64,000 nucleotides of DNA from NCBI GenBank assembly GCA_030653365.1, contig JAURZL010000003.1, positions 1 through 64,000 on the forward strand, in the 5' to 3' direction. The position numbers were made by a program, and so were the translations under genes. Positions within the stretch are counted from its first letter, which is position 1; each line of letters begins with the position of its first letter. The stretch comes from Anaerolineaceae bacterium (lineage in GTDB: Bacteria; Chloroflexota; Anaerolineae; Anaerolineales; Anaerolineaceae). Below are positions 51,817 to 61,092 of the stretch, piece after piece. The notes beneath the pieces are model-generated. The model was not told the origin of the DNA. It saw nothing but the letters and a program-made list of their open reading frames with translations, and made no database searches.

Positions 51817-52767
51817 ATGGATCAAACAAAACCAGTCATACAAACTCGGAACTTAAGTAAATCCTTCGGGTCTTTTCATGCACTTAAATCATTGAATTTA
51901 TCCGTTCCCGCCAATTCAATCGTTGGATTTCTGGGTCCCAATGGGGCTGGCAAAAGCACCACCATCAAGTTGTTATTGGGATTAAGCAAACCCACCATGG
52001 GCGGTGGTTCGATTTTTGGCATGGATATTGAAAAAGAAAATCAGGATATCCGCCGCCGGGTGGGATATCTGGCGCAAAATCCAAATTTCTATGAACACCT
52101 TACAGCCCGGCAGATTATGGATTTCACAGCCCGTTTCTTCTTTAAAGGTCCTGATAACTTGATTCAAGCCCGTATCAATGAGACATTAAATTTGGTTGGT
52201 CTGGAAGACAAAGCAAACCGTCCGATTCGAGGTTTTTCTGGCGGGGAACGTCAACGTCTGGGCATTGCTCAGGCACAGGTGAACTATCCCGACCTGTTAA
52301 TCCTGGATGAGCCCGCCGCTGCACTTGATCCGCAAGGACGCCGGGATGTGCTGGAAGTGATGGAGAAACTGCGCAAACACACCACAATTTTCTTCTCCAC
52401 CCATATTCTGGATGATGTCCAGCGGATCAGTGATCATGTGATTATCCTCAACCATGGAGAACTGATTGCACAGGGATCAGTGGAGGAGCTGCTATCGACC
52501 GGCACAAGATTAAATTATAAATTGGTGCTCAAAGGGGATGGTACCCACGTTCAAAAGCATTTGCTATCGCTTGCCTGGGTGCAGGAAGTGATTATTGGGC
52601 ATCAAAATGGCAGAACATCCCTGACAATAATGGTTGAAGACGAGGACAGTGCCGAACAATTTTTATTGCGCGAGGTTTTGTCAGATGAGAATATTCGCGT
52701 GCTGGAATTTAATCGTAATAAGCAGAATCTGGAAGAATTCTTTTTAAATTTGGTAGAAGGAGCATAA
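51817..52767 (+). CDS. ABC transporter ATP-binding protein (exporter type)
   Basis: The 316-aa protein has Walker A LGPNGAGKST, signature RGFSGGERQRLG, Walker B LLILDEP and H-loop FSTHILDDV, followed by a regulatory C-terminal region. It pairs with the permease starting 2 bp after its stop, as in NatA/NatB-like ABC-2 exporters. Substrate unknown. Confidence 0.93.
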   Translation: MDQTKPVIQTRNLSKSFGSFHALKSLNLSVPANSIVGFLGPNGAGKSTTIKLLLGLSKPTMGGGSIFGMDIEKENQDIRRRVGYLAQNPNFYEHLTARQIMDFTARFFFKGPDNLIQARINETLNLVGLEDKANRPIRGFSGGERQRLGIAQAQVNYPDLLILDEPAAALDPQGRRDVLEVMEKLRKHTTIFFSTHILDDVQRISDHVIILNHGELIAQGSVEELLSTGTRLNYKLVLKGDGTHVQKHLLSLAWVQEVIIGHQNGRTSLTIMVEDEDSAEQFLLREVLSDENIRVLEFNRNKQNLEEFFLNLVEGA

Positions 52768-52769
52768 AT

Positions 52770-53582
52770 ATGTCGGCCAATCAATTATTTCAATTAGAAG
52801 AAACCCGTGGTTGGAGAATGGGCTTACGAAATTTATTGCGTAAAGAAAATGGGGAATGGTGGCAGACAAAGCGGTGGTGGATCCAGTTGTTGGTCTGGTT
52901 GGTTGTAATTGATGGTTTCCTGCTCTTTCTATTAATTGGGGTCCCCCAGGCTGCAAGTTTATCCGGTCAGCCATTATCGGATGCAGAGGTTTTCAGCACT
53001 GCGCTGGATGCATTATTCGGAATTGCCTCGATGGGAATTGGGATTGGTGTCATCATTGCAACACAGGACGAGGTGATTGGAGAAAAACTGAGCGGAACAG
53101 CTGCCTGGGTACTCTCCAAACCATCATCACGGATTGCTTTTTACCTCAGCAAGCTCCTGTCTAACAGTTTTTCCACCCTGATCCTGATGATCGGTATCCC
53201 GTTTCTGGGAGCATTTGCAATTATGTCGAATAATAACCCTGAGATGAGTGTTGTGGGTTTCCTTTCTGCTGCAGGCATTTTGATTATTCACACCTTCTTC
53301 TACCTCAGTCTGAGTCTGATGGTGGGCGTCTTTGCAGAGAAACGATCCGCCGTGTTGGCTGTCACCCTGGCAGGTTTATTGGGTGGTCAAATCATGATGA
53401 ATATCGTAAAAGAATTACTCTATTTCACCCCGTTTGGCTTATCTCAAATCATGTCAGCTATAGTAAGTCAAGGTCCTTTAGGGATCCCTGGTATGCTCTG
53501 GTTACCAGTTGGGCTTACCTTCCTTTGGAGTGTGATCTTCATCGTGCTCTCCATCTGGAAGATTCGAAGGCTTGAATTTTAA
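52770..53582 (+). CDS. ABC-2 type permease
   Basis: The 270-aa protein has six hydrophobic helices with a long first periplasmic loop. The coupling region GIASMGIGIGVIIATQDEVIGEKLSGTAAWVLSKPSSRIAFYLSKLLS is typical of ABC-2 permeases of the NatB/YhaP type. AAGGAG precedes the ATG. It forms an exporter with the ATPase upstream, and a small membrane peptide follows. Confidence 0.9.
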   Translation: MSANQLFQLEETRGWRMGLRNLLRKENGEWWQTKRWWIQLLVWLVVIDGFLLFLLIGVPQAASLSGQPLSDAEVFSTALDALFGIASMGIGIGVIIATQDEVIGEKLSGTAAWVLSKPSSRIAFYLSKLLSNSFSTLILMIGIPFLGAFAIMSNNNPEMSVVGFLSAAGILIIHTFFYLSLSLMVGVFAEKRSAVLAVTLAGLLGGQIMMNIVKELLYFTPFGLSQIMSAIVSQGPLGIPGMLWLPVGLTFLWSVIFIVLSIWKIRRLEF

Positions 53583-53657
53583 AGTAAGTCCGGGTCATTC
53601 CTGAACCTCTGGACTGGCTAAAAAAGGAAACATAAAATAGAAAGTTGATAAAATACA

Positions 53658-53795
53658 ATGAAAGCATCTTCTACAAAAACAACCGCAAAAACCTCATTAC
53701 TCATGTTTCTAAGTATGATCTTTGGTTTTATTTTCGCCTGGGGCAGCGGCTTTTTCCTCATTCATCGCTTTTTCACCATGCGGCGTGATGGGTAG
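53658..53795 (+). CDS. 45-aa single-TM membrane peptide
   Basis: A short Lys/Thr-rich N-terminus (MKASSTKTTAKTS) is followed by one hydrophobic helix (LLMFLSMIFGFIFAWGSGFFLI) and a basic tail ending TMRRDG. It lies 75 bp after the ABC-2 permease on the same strand. It has no clear ribosome site. It may be an accessory subunit of the exporter, but the assignment is inference. Confidence 0.55.
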   Translation: MKASSTKTTAKTSLLMFLSMIFGFIFAWGSGFFLIHRFFTMRRDG

Positions 53796-53947
53796 ACTCA
53801 CCATTCTTCAGGTGATTAAAGACCAAAATTATGGTATGCTTAAATCCATTGAGGGAATTAGATTGATCGTTTCGCAAGCAGGATCGTTTGATAAAAGCAA
53901 CCTCAATAGCGTCAAAAGAACACCTAATAAACAGGATTGATTGAAAA

Positions 53948-54274
53948 ATGCCAGAGTTTGATTTCGACTTTAATTTTGAAGACCTGAGTTTCCGACAACC
54001 TCCACAAATTCCACAGGAGTGGTTAACGATGGTTTGCAAATTACACCCGGTTACTGCGGCGGTGGTCTGGCAGGTGTTAACCACCACCATAACCGCTGCT
54101 ACCATCAGGCTGGCACAGAGTTCGCCGGACAGGGGGCGTTTTAATCTGATCACCATCATTGCTGGGGGTAATCCAGATGAATGTGAACAGATTACCCAAC
54201 TGGCACGTATGGAAGTCGATGAAATTCTATTTTCTGTGGTGCCTGGATATCACTCCCGCCAGATATTGCAATAG
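53948..54274 (+). CDS. hypothetical protein, 108 aa
   Basis: The protein begins with an acidic, aromatic N-terminus (EFDFDFNFEDLSF) followed by a mostly helical, Ala/Thr-rich segment and a compact end. No signal peptide or known domain is seen. No strong ribosome site is visible; only its position between two transcription units, ahead of a clean terminator, supports it. A coding call is moderate. Confidence 0.5.
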   Translation: MPEFDFDFNFEDLSFRQPPQIPQEWLTMVCKLHPVTAAVVWQVLTTTITAATIRLAQSSPDRGRFNLITIIAGGNPDECEQITQLARMEVDEILFSVVPGYHSRQILQ

Positions 54275-54315
54275 ATTTGTACCGAGGTCTGGCCAGGATC
54301 GTATTGATTAAAAGA

Positions 54316-54372
54316 AAAAACCCTTCTTTGTTGTCGGCATTGAATGTGCTTTGTAAACAAACAAGGGTTTTT
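54316..54372 (+). terminator. long hairpin terminator
   Basis: AAAAACCCTT and AAGGGTTTTT form the base of a long hairpin whose arms continue with partly paired TTTGTT / AACAAA. It lies 42 bp after the hypothetical gene and ends in T5. It can terminate both strands. Confidence 0.8.
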
Positions 54373-54732
54373 CTCGCCTCTGCCTGTCACCCAATTTCAA
54401 ACAGGGGCTTATCCCAATCCTCAGGAGAACAAGAGATCAAAGAAACGAAATACTCAATAAATGACAGGACAATTATGTGTTGTGCGGTGTTTGGCCCGTC
54501 GCACTATTTATACCTCAAAATCCGTTGTCATTCGTCATGTTAATGCGTGATATTTGACCTGATTGCTCCGATCTTCACAATGTGAATTGGATAAGAATCC
54601 CTTATGATATCCGGACACTTTCTTGAGTTTTGATACGATTGATGTTCATACAGAAAGGTGATTTTTTTCACAAAATTCAGTACAATAGCAATAGGGATTG
54701 GGATTCTCTATTTTTTCTAAAAGGAGCAAATT
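54373..54732. other. intergenic leader of the P450 gene
   Basis: 360 bp without a supported gene. A TACAAT-like -10 lies about 50 bp before the P450 start, and an AAAAGGAGC ribosome site follows. I see no clear operator. Confidence 0.5.
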
Positions 54733-56052
54733 ATGACGGTTAACACACCTCCTGTGCTATCCGGTGGATGGCCGGTATTGGGTCATGCTTTGGAAATGAT
54801 GCGCAATCGTGAGTCTTTATTTAAACGAGGCTTTCAGGAGCATGGCGATGTCTTCGCGATCAAGTTAGGACCACGTTATGCGGCTGTTGTCAGTGGGGCT
54901 GAAAACAATAAGCTGTTCTATACACAGACGGACAAGACCCTCAATATGCAGGATGCTTATCAATTTTTGAAAGCGTCATTGGGTGAGGTGCTCTTTACAG
55001 CCAGCAAAGAAGCTTACTATAACCAGCGTCCTGCATTGCAGGAGGTTTTTCGGCGTGAACGTATGGTTGATTATATTCGGGCGATGAATATTGAAATTCA
55101 GCATTGGATTGACGGATTAGGCGATGCAGGAGAAATGGATTTCTCAGCCGAAATGTTGCGATTGGCGCAGTTTGTCGCCGGACACGCTCTGATCGGCCCG
55201 AAATATCAGAAAGAGCTGGGTGCTGGTTTTTGGGATCTATATCTGAATATCAGCCGTTCGCTTGACCCGATTCTTCCTCCTAGCCTGCCAATTCCTAAGT
55301 TCAGACGCCGGGATAAAGCTAAAGCAGCCATTAATCATATCTTCTCAGGCATGATCGAAGAGCGTCGTCAGCTACCGGATCAATACGATGATCTGATCAG
55401 CACCTTGCTGAGAACCCCATTGAAGGATGGTTCGGTGATGGACGACCAGACGATTATCAATATGTTTACCGGGCTGCTGTTTGCCGGGCATGAAACCACT
55501 GCCGGTCAGGCTGCCTGGACGGTCGCTCAATTGCTGCAGCATTCGGATTATTTAGGTCTGGTAATGGCAGAACTAAATATGAAACTTAAGCCAGACAGCG
55601 ACCTCAATCAGGAGAGCATCAACCAACTGGATCATATTGCCTGGGCAATTGAGGAGACAACCCGCATGTATCCCTCCGCTGATCTGCAGATGCGCACTGT
55701 TGAACAGCCACTCGACCTGGGTGGCTACCATTTACCGGTTGGCTGGCAGGTGATTGTGAATGCTGCCAACTCCCATTACCTGCCTGAAGTATTCAAAGAT
55801 CCGTACGTATATGATCCGCTGCGCTGGTCACCAGAGCGGGGTGAAGGTAAGAATCCCTTCACACTTGTTGGTTTTGGTGGTGGGATTCACAAATGTACCG
55901 GGATGAATTTTGCTAAAAATGAGATGATAATTATTATCGTAAAACTTTTGCAAACCTTCGAGTTGGAACTGCTCAGTCAGGAAATTCGCGTGGTGCAGGG
56001 AGCTGGAGCTAATCACCCCTCAGAAATTAAGATCCGGTATAAAAAGCGGTAG
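54733..56052 (+). CDS. cytochrome P450, CYP51-like
   Basis: The 439-aa enzyme has the I-helix oxygen motif FAGHETTAGQ, the ExxR motif EETTRMYPSADLQMR and the heme loop FGGGIHKCTGMNF with the cysteine ligand at residue 388. The GGWPVLGHALEMM start and IPPSLPIPKFRRRD-like linker recall CYP51-type sterol demethylases and related bacterial P450s. It has no signal anchor, so it is cytosolic. No ferredoxin or reductase gene is adjacent. Substrate unknown; oxygen-dependent chemistry implies at least microaerobic life. Confidence 0.9.
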   Translation: MTVNTPPVLSGGWPVLGHALEMMRNRESLFKRGFQEHGDVFAIKLGPRYAAVVSGAENNKLFYTQTDKTLNMQDAYQFLKASLGEVLFTASKEAYYNQRPALQEVFRRERMVDYIRAMNIEIQHWIDGLGDAGEMDFSAEMLRLAQFVAGHALIGPKYQKELGAGFWDLYLNISRSLDPILPPSLPIPKFRRRDKAKAAINHIFSGMIEERRQLPDQYDDLISTLLRTPLKDGSVMDDQTIINMFTGLLFAGHETTAGQAAWTVAQLLQHSDYLGLVMAELNMKLKPDSDLNQESINQLDHIAWAIEETTRMYPSADLQMRTVEQPLDLGGYHLPVGWQVIVNAANSHYLPEVFKDPYVYDPLRWSPERGEGKNPFTLVGFGGGIHKCTGMNFAKNEMIIIIVKLLQTFELELLSQEIRVVQGAGANHPSEIKIRYKKR

Positions 56053-56065
56053 CGGTCAGTCAGAT

Positions 56066-56899
56066 TTAATTTAAATAACCGTTATTACGCAGATCCTGGT
56101 CCCATTGTTTGAGGTCAATTGGGGCAGTCATGTCGATGGTAAGCGGGGTAACTGATACAACGTTGTCATATACCACCGAGTAAACATCGCTATCCGGGGC
56201 TACCTGCTCTCTGGTGACATTGACCTTAAATCCAATTCGGCCAGATCCCTCCCAGCCTTTGTTTGAATCATAGAAAGGCACATAATACATATGCCTGGAT
56301 AAACGCGTCATGCGCCAGGGGGTCTCAATTGTTGCCTGAAAAGGCACTTCCAGTTTAAGTAAATCTACTCCGGGGGGTAGTGGTGATTCCAGTAGTAAAC
56401 GTGCAAATTTTTGGGTGAAATGGCCTGCGACAGAAAAATCAACATTCGGGTCGTGTTTGTCAAAATCATCAATATTTTCCAACTGGAGAGATGCTGCAAT
56501 CGTTGGAATATTATAACTGGCGGCTTCCAGTGCAGCTCCGACTGTCCCTGAGATGGTAATCCCTGTGCCGAAATTTTCTCCGTAATTGATGCCGGAGACA
56601 ACCAGATCTGGTAAGCGCGGCAGGATCTTCAAGAAAGCATTCAACACGCACTGCGCAGGAGAGCCATCAACAGCATAAGCTTTGAAATTACCAGCATCCA
56701 GACAGCAATCCACCAGCTCAATTGTGCCATTGGTGTTGAGTGGATGACTGCGACCTGTAGAGGAATATTGCTCTTTCGGGGCAACCAATACCACCTCACC
56801 TAATGGAGCCAGAGCGCGTGCGACTGCATGAATGCCCGGGGATTCGATCCCATCATCATTGGTGACCAGAATTAAAGGTTTTTCTGTTTTCATTTCCAT
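56066..56899 (-). CDS. surE: 5'/3'-nucleotidase SurE
   Basis: The 277-aa protein has the metal site VTNDDGIESPGI and the NYGENFGTGITISGTVGAALEA core of SurE. It should dephosphorylate nucleoside 5'- and 3'-monophosphates and exopolyphosphate. The frame opens at 56914, but AAGGAA lies before the ATGs at 56899 and 56893; 56899 is used. It is convergent with the P450 gene. Confidence 0.9.
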   Translation of the reverse strand: MEMKTEKPLILVTNDDGIESPGIHAVARALAPLGEVVLVAPKEQYSSTGRSHPLNTNGTIELVDCCLDAGNFKAYAVDGSPAQCVLNAFLKILPRLPDLVVSGINYGENFGTGITISGTVGAALEAASYNIPTIAASLQLENIDDFDKHDPNVDFSVAGHFTQKFARLLLESPLPPGVDLLKLEVPFQATIETPWRMTRLSRHMYYVPFYDSNKGWEGSGRIGFKVNVTREQVAPDSDVYSVVYDNVVSVTPLTIDMTAPIDLKQWDQDLRNNGYLN

Positions 56900-56950
56900 A
56901 TTTCCTTCGCTCATTTATAACACAACTGCCCTGTTTTTACCCGGGATCCA

Positions 56951-57025
56951 TCACAAGGATAAGTATCACAAGGATAGGTATCACAAGGATAGGTATCACC
57001 AGGATAGGTATCACAAGGATTTGTA
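56951..57025. repeat. 15-bp tandem repeat, 5 copies
   Basis: The unit tcacaaggataggta is repeated five times; copies 1, 4 and 5 differ by one or two bases. It lies between divergent surE and the metallopeptidase gene. Because 15 is a multiple of three it makes a periodic frame (YHKDR), but no start or ribosome site supports a gene. Confidence 0.9.
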
Positions 57026-57195
57026 TCTTTTTACTGCTCGTCGATTGGGGTTGGCCTTCACAGAAATGCAGGGGATAACTGGACGCATTGACTACTTTTG
57101 GATCAAACTTCTGACCAGGTCAATCCTCACTGTCTGGTGGTGGTCATCATAAGTTCAGGGATTTATAATATATTCAGAAAATGAGGTTTATGTAT

Positions 57196-58398
57196 ATGCA
57201 GAGAAATAAGCGAAAATGGGGATTGTTGATCCTTTTAGGAATCATTGGATTTTGTTTGTTGTCAATTGTGATCCTGTTAATAGTAAATATTTTTCTCCCA
57301 AAAAGCTCTACTATTACGAATCAATTAGGAGAAATGGACATGGTGCGCATCCTGGAAGCACAGCATCTGCGGGAAAACCTTGGTGACCAGGTCTTTCCGG
57401 GACTACAATCGGTTGATATTCCAGTGCTTTTATTTAATGAAGAGAACGCCTTCCTGACCGGGATGCAAAATCCGGACGATGGTTGGGTCAAGGTGCCACA
57501 GGAACAACAGCGTGGTGGAGCATGGCAATTGATCCCTGCAATGGAAGAATTCCCGGAGCAGCCATATTACCGTAGTGCGTATGACACCAATAGCGAACCG
57601 GATGCTTTCACCGTTCGGGTGGGTGAGACGTATGTGTCGAGTCTGCCAACCTATGAGTGGTTTCGCATTGACCTGATGAACCATTTCCGTTCGGATTTAC
57701 CGGGATTTGTGAAGTCGTTCTTTCCTTATTCTCTGGTAACCGGCATTTTTATGCTCAATAGCGACACGTACCTGTCCATGATTCAACATGAAAGTTTCCA
57801 TGCGTTTCAGGCAGTCTGGGCACAGCCGCGCTTTGAACAGGCAGAACGCGATGGTATTCAACTGGGTGACCAATACCCCTGGGAGAACCAGGAAAGTATC
57901 GATGCCTGGAAGGTAGAACTTGACCTACTGCAGTCGGCATTGAAGGCGGAGGATAAAGAGGCTGCCAGACAACTCGTACAGCAATTTCTGGATCAGCGTG
58001 AAGCTCGTCGAATACAAATAAAACTCTCGCCTGACCTGATCCGTTATGAGACTCAACGCGAATGGATCGAAGGGATGGCACGCTACGCTGAACTGGAAAC
58101 CTGGCGCATTGCAGCCAACGATCCGAAATACCAGCCAATCCCGGAGATGAAAAGCGACCACAAATTCAAAGATTACCGTACTTTCGAACAGCGCTGGAAA
58201 CGCGAGCTGGATCAGATCGTTCGAATGGCGGATGATGAGGGTGATGGACGCTTCTATTACAGTGGAATGGCACAGGCTTACCTGCTTGATCGTTTGCATC
58301 CATCCTGGAAGCTTACCCTGGGTGCTGATCCGATGCTCAATCTTGAGGATCTGCTAGAGCAATCACTGGGTGTAGATAACCTGAACCTGTTACCTTAA
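57196..58398 (+). CDS. membrane-anchored putative zinc metallopeptidase (HExxH)
   Basis: A strong N-terminal transmembrane helix (LLILLGIIGFCLLSIVILLIV) anchors an extracytoplasmic domain of about 370 residues. MIQHESFHAF (His198, Glu199, His202) is an HExxH zinc motif. About 90 residues later WIEGMARYAELE (Glu292) fits the third ligand of gluzincin (peptidase MA-like) enzymes. GAGG lies 8 bp before the ATG at 57196, so I start there rather than at 57181. The family is not certain, and the protease could also be inactive. Confidence 0.75.
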   Translation: MQRNKRKWGLLILLGIIGFCLLSIVILLIVNIFLPKSSTITNQLGEMDMVRILEAQHLRENLGDQVFPGLQSVDIPVLLFNEENAFLTGMQNPDDGWVKVPQEQQRGGAWQLIPAMEEFPEQPYYRSAYDTNSEPDAFTVRVGETYVSSLPTYEWFRIDLMNHFRSDLPGFVKSFFPYSLVTGIFMLNSDTYLSMIQHESFHAFQAVWAQPRFEQAERDGIQLGDQYPWENQESIDAWKVELDLLQSALKAEDKEAARQLVQQFLDQREARRIQIKLSPDLIRYETQREWIEGMARYAELETWRIAANDPKYQPIPEMKSDHKFKDYRTFEQRWKRELDQIVRMADDEGDGRFYYSGMAQAYLLDRLHPSWKLTLGADPMLNLEDLLEQSLGVDNLNLLP

Positions 58399-58514
58399 AA
58401 CCGTTCACTTCAGGTAAAATGAAACCTGCATGATGGGGTGATTGACTGTAATTGTCCATCCGGCATGCCAATACAATAAACAGACAAATTTAGGTTTCAA
58501 CTTGAGGTGAATGC

Positions 58515-60191
58515 ATGAATGATCAACAGGTAATTTTCTCCATGGTGCGGGTGGGTAAAGTCGTCGCACCCAATAATCGACAGATTCTTCGCGATATTTC
58601 GCTTGGCTTTTATTATGGCGCAAAAATTGGTGTTTTGGGACTGAATGGAGCCGGAAAAAGCACCCTGCTTCGAATCATCGCTGGCAAAGATCAGGATTAC
58701 ATCGGTGAGGTGACTTTCTCCAAAGGCTACACAGTTGGTTTGCTCGATCAGGAGCCGGATCTGGATAACACCAAAACGGTTAAAGAGGTGGTCGAGGAAG
58801 CGGTAGCACCCATTATAAAAAAATTACAAGAGTTCGATGAGATAAACAACCTGTTTGCAGAACCGGATGCTGACTTTGATAAACTGATTGAGAAACAAGG
58901 CAAGTTGCAGGCAGAGCTTGACCATGTGGATGCCTGGACGCTCGACAACCGCCTGCAGATGGCGATGGACGCTTTACGCTGCCCACCGGGCGAATCGCCT
59001 GTAAATGTACTCTCGGGAGGAGAACGTCGCCGGGTAGCACTCACCCGCCTGTTGCTGACCGAGCCGGATATCCTCTTGCTGGATGAACCAACCAACCACC
59101 TCGATGCTGAATCGGTTGCCTGGCTGGAACAACATTTACAGCAATACCGCGGGACTGTGATCGCTGTTACGCATGACCGTTATTTCCTTGATAATGTAGC
59201 TGGCTGGATTCTTGAGCTCGATCGCGGCTATGGCATCCCCTGGAGGGGCAATTACACCTCCTGGCTGGAGCAGAAACAGGAACGCCTCGCGGTGGAAGAG
59301 AAGAGTGAGTCCAAACGTCAGCGAACCCTGCAACGCGAACTCGAGTGGATTCGCATGTCACCAAAAGCACGACAATCCAAAGGTAAAGCGCGCGTGACCG
59401 CGTATGAACGCCTGCTCAGTCAGGAAGCAGACCAATACCGCGGGGAACAGGAAATTTATATTCCGCCTGGAGAACGACTGGGTAAAGTGGTCTTTGAGTT
59501 TGACAAGCTCACCAAAGGATATGGTGAACGTTTATTGATTGACAATTTTACGGCCGCCGTCCCGCCAGGAAGTATCGTAGGTGTGATTGGACCCAATGGT
59601 GCCGGTAAAACTACCCTGTTACGCATTATTACCGGTCAGGAACTGTCTGACAGTGGCTCGATTCGTATTGGTGAAACGGTTAACCTGTCGTATGTGGACC
59701 AGAGCCGTGATACATTGAATGGAGAAAACAGCATCTGGCAGGAGATTAGCGAAGGCATGGATACCCTCACGCTCGGCACCCGCAAGATGAATTCGCGTGC
59801 CTATGTTGCTTCCTTTAATTTCACCGGTTCTGAGCAGCAGAAGTTGGTCAGCATGCTCTCGGGTGGCGAGCGCAACCGAGTGCATTTAGCCAAGGTATTG
59901 AAAGAAGGTGCCAATGTGATCTTGCTGGACGAGCCGACCAACGATCTGGACGTCAATACTCTGCGAGCACTGGAAGAAGCACTGGAGAGCTTTGCTGGCT
60001 GCGCCATCGTGGTTTCACATGATCGCTGGTTCCTCGACCGTATTGTCACACACATCCTTGCTTTTGAGGGCGACAGCCAAGTGGTCTTTTATGATGGCAA
60101 CTGGTCGGACTACGAGGCTGACCGCAAGCGCCGTCTGGGCATTGCCGCCGATACCCCGCAACCGATCAAATACCGCAGTATAAAGCGTTGA
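58515..60191 (+). CDS. ettA: energy-dependent translational throttle protein EttA (ABC-F)
   Basis: The 558-aa protein has two ABC domains (Walker A LGLNGAGKST and IGPNGAGKTT; signatures LSGGERRR and LSGGERNR; Walker B LLLDEP and ILLDEP). They are joined by the long linker with RELEWIRMSPKARQSKGKARV, as in EttA. It binds the ribosomal E site and slows translation when ATP is low. GAGGTGAATGC precedes the ATG. Confidence 0.94.
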   Translation: MNDQQVIFSMVRVGKVVAPNNRQILRDISLGFYYGAKIGVLGLNGAGKSTLLRIIAGKDQDYIGEVTFSKGYTVGLLDQEPDLDNTKTVKEVVEEAVAPIIKKLQEFDEINNLFAEPDADFDKLIEKQGKLQAELDHVDAWTLDNRLQMAMDALRCPPGESPVNVLSGGERRRVALTRLLLTEPDILLLDEPTNHLDAESVAWLEQHLQQYRGTVIAVTHDRYFLDNVAGWILELDRGYGIPWRGNYTSWLEQKQERLAVEEKSESKRQRTLQRELEWIRMSPKARQSKGKARVTAYERLLSQEADQYRGEQEIYIPPGERLGKVVFEFDKLTKGYGERLLIDNFTAAVPPGSIVGVIGPNGAGKTTLLRIITGQELSDSGSIRIGETVNLSYVDQSRDTLNGENSIWQEISEGMDTLTLGTRKMNSRAYVASFNFTGSEQQKLVSMLSGGERNRVHLAKVLKEGANVILLDEPTNDLDVNTLRALEEALESFAGCAIVVSHDRWFLDRIVTHILAFEGDSQVVFYDGNWSDYEADRKRRLGIAADTPQPIKYRSIKR

Positions 60192-60228
60192 TCGATAAAT
60201 TGTAATCCATCTTTTTGTAATAGCGGTC

Positions 60229-60266
60229 AGAGTGTTCTTGGCTTTGACACCTACCAAAAACACTCT
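60229..60266 (+). terminator. hairpin after ettA
   Basis: A 13-bp arm pair with one mismatch (AGAGTGTTCTTGG / CCAAAAACACTCT) lies 38 bp after the ettA stop. No T-tract follows, so this is a weak terminator candidate. Confidence 0.5.
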
Positions 60267-60300
60267 CAAGCCCGTTATATGGAGATGAAATATTGTTAAC

Positions 60301-60316
60301 TTGTGACAAATATCAC
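60301..60316. promoter_or_regulatory. CRP/Rex-like site upstream of the DoxX gene
   Basis: TTGTGACAAATATCAC contains TGTGA-N6-TCAC, close to the CRP/FNR-family half-sites (TGTGA-N6-TCACA) and also similar to Rex boxes. It lies 60 bp before the start codon of the DoxX-like gene. One copy only, so a chance match is possible. Confidence 0.4.
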
Positions 60317-60375
60317 TATATTAAGACAAAATAGAGTATTATTATCTTATATATCTTATTATGGAGGTGTCGCAC

Positions 60376-60960
60376 ATGGCAACACAAACACAAGTAAAAA
60401 ATACAGTTCGGTTCTCTGATCCGCCGATTGCAAATACCCTCTTCAACAGCACCCGCTGGGCATGGTTATGGTTGGTAGCACGGCTTTATCTTGGTTATAC
60501 CTGGCTCAATTCAGGAATTGGCAAAGTCAGTAATCCTGCCTGGGTACAGGACGGTTCTGCTTTGAGAGGGTTCTGGGAACGCGCTGTTCTTATTCCTGAA
60601 GCTCCTGCCCGTCCAGCAATATCATTTGAATGGTATCGCGCCTTCCTTCAGACCATGTTGGACAGTGGTTCCTACACCTGGTTCGCAAAGCTTGTCGTGG
60701 CAGGTGAAATCCTGATCGGTGTGGCTTTGATCCTGGGTATCTTCACTGGTATCGCTGCCTTCTTTGGTGGTTTCCTGAACTGGAACTTTATGATGGCCGG
60801 TACTGCCAGCACCAATCCGGTATTGTTCACCATCTCCATCCTGCTTATTCTGGCATGGAAAACGGCTGGCTGGTTAGGCCTTGACCGCTGGATATTACCT
60901 GCATTGGGCACTCCCTGGCAACCGGGAAAGTTGTTTGGGAAAGAAAAAGATAGCGACTAG
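60376..60960 (+). CDS. DoxX-like / TQO small-subunit membrane protein
   Basis: The 194-aa protein has four hydrophobic segments with the DoxX signature (WAWLWLVARLYLGYTWLNSGIGKV) and a final LDRWILPALGTPW. It is usually linked to thiosulfate:quinone or thiol:quinone redox chemistry in the membrane. GGAGG precedes the ATG at 60376; the frame also opens at 60361 in the ribosome site. It is monocistronic with a strong terminator behind it. Confidence 0.87.
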   Translation: MATQTQVKNTVRFSDPPIANTLFNSTRWAWLWLVARLYLGYTWLNSGIGKVSNPAWVQDGSALRGFWERAVLIPEAPARPAISFEWYRAFLQTMLDSGSYTWFAKLVVAGEILIGVALILGIFTGIAAFFGGFLNWNFMMAGTASTNPVLFTISILLILAWKTAGWLGLDRWILPALGTPWQPGKLFGKEKDSD

Positions 60961-60988
60961 CTGGTAGCCAAAACGATTAAATACTTGA

Positions 60989-61019
60989 GTTCTTGAGGAA
61001 AAACCTCAAGAACTTTTTT
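60989..61019 (+). terminator. intrinsic terminator after DoxX-like gene
   Basis: GTTCTTGAGG - AAAAA - CCTCAAGAAC followed by six T, 29 bp after the stop. This is a textbook rho-independent terminator. Confidence 0.95.
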
Positions 61020-61092
61020 CACAAGGTGCGATACTCTTCTCTTCTGTAAAGTATGGGGATTCCTTTACAAACTATACAAGTAACCATTTATC

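Noticed and set aside
54277..54543. 88-aa plus-strand frame after the 108-aa hypothetical gene
   Set aside because: It spans the long terminator hairpin and has no ribosome site or recognisable domain.
56832..57152. 106-aa frame across the 15-bp repeat
   Set aside because: It overlaps surE antisense and the repeat only; no ribosome site.
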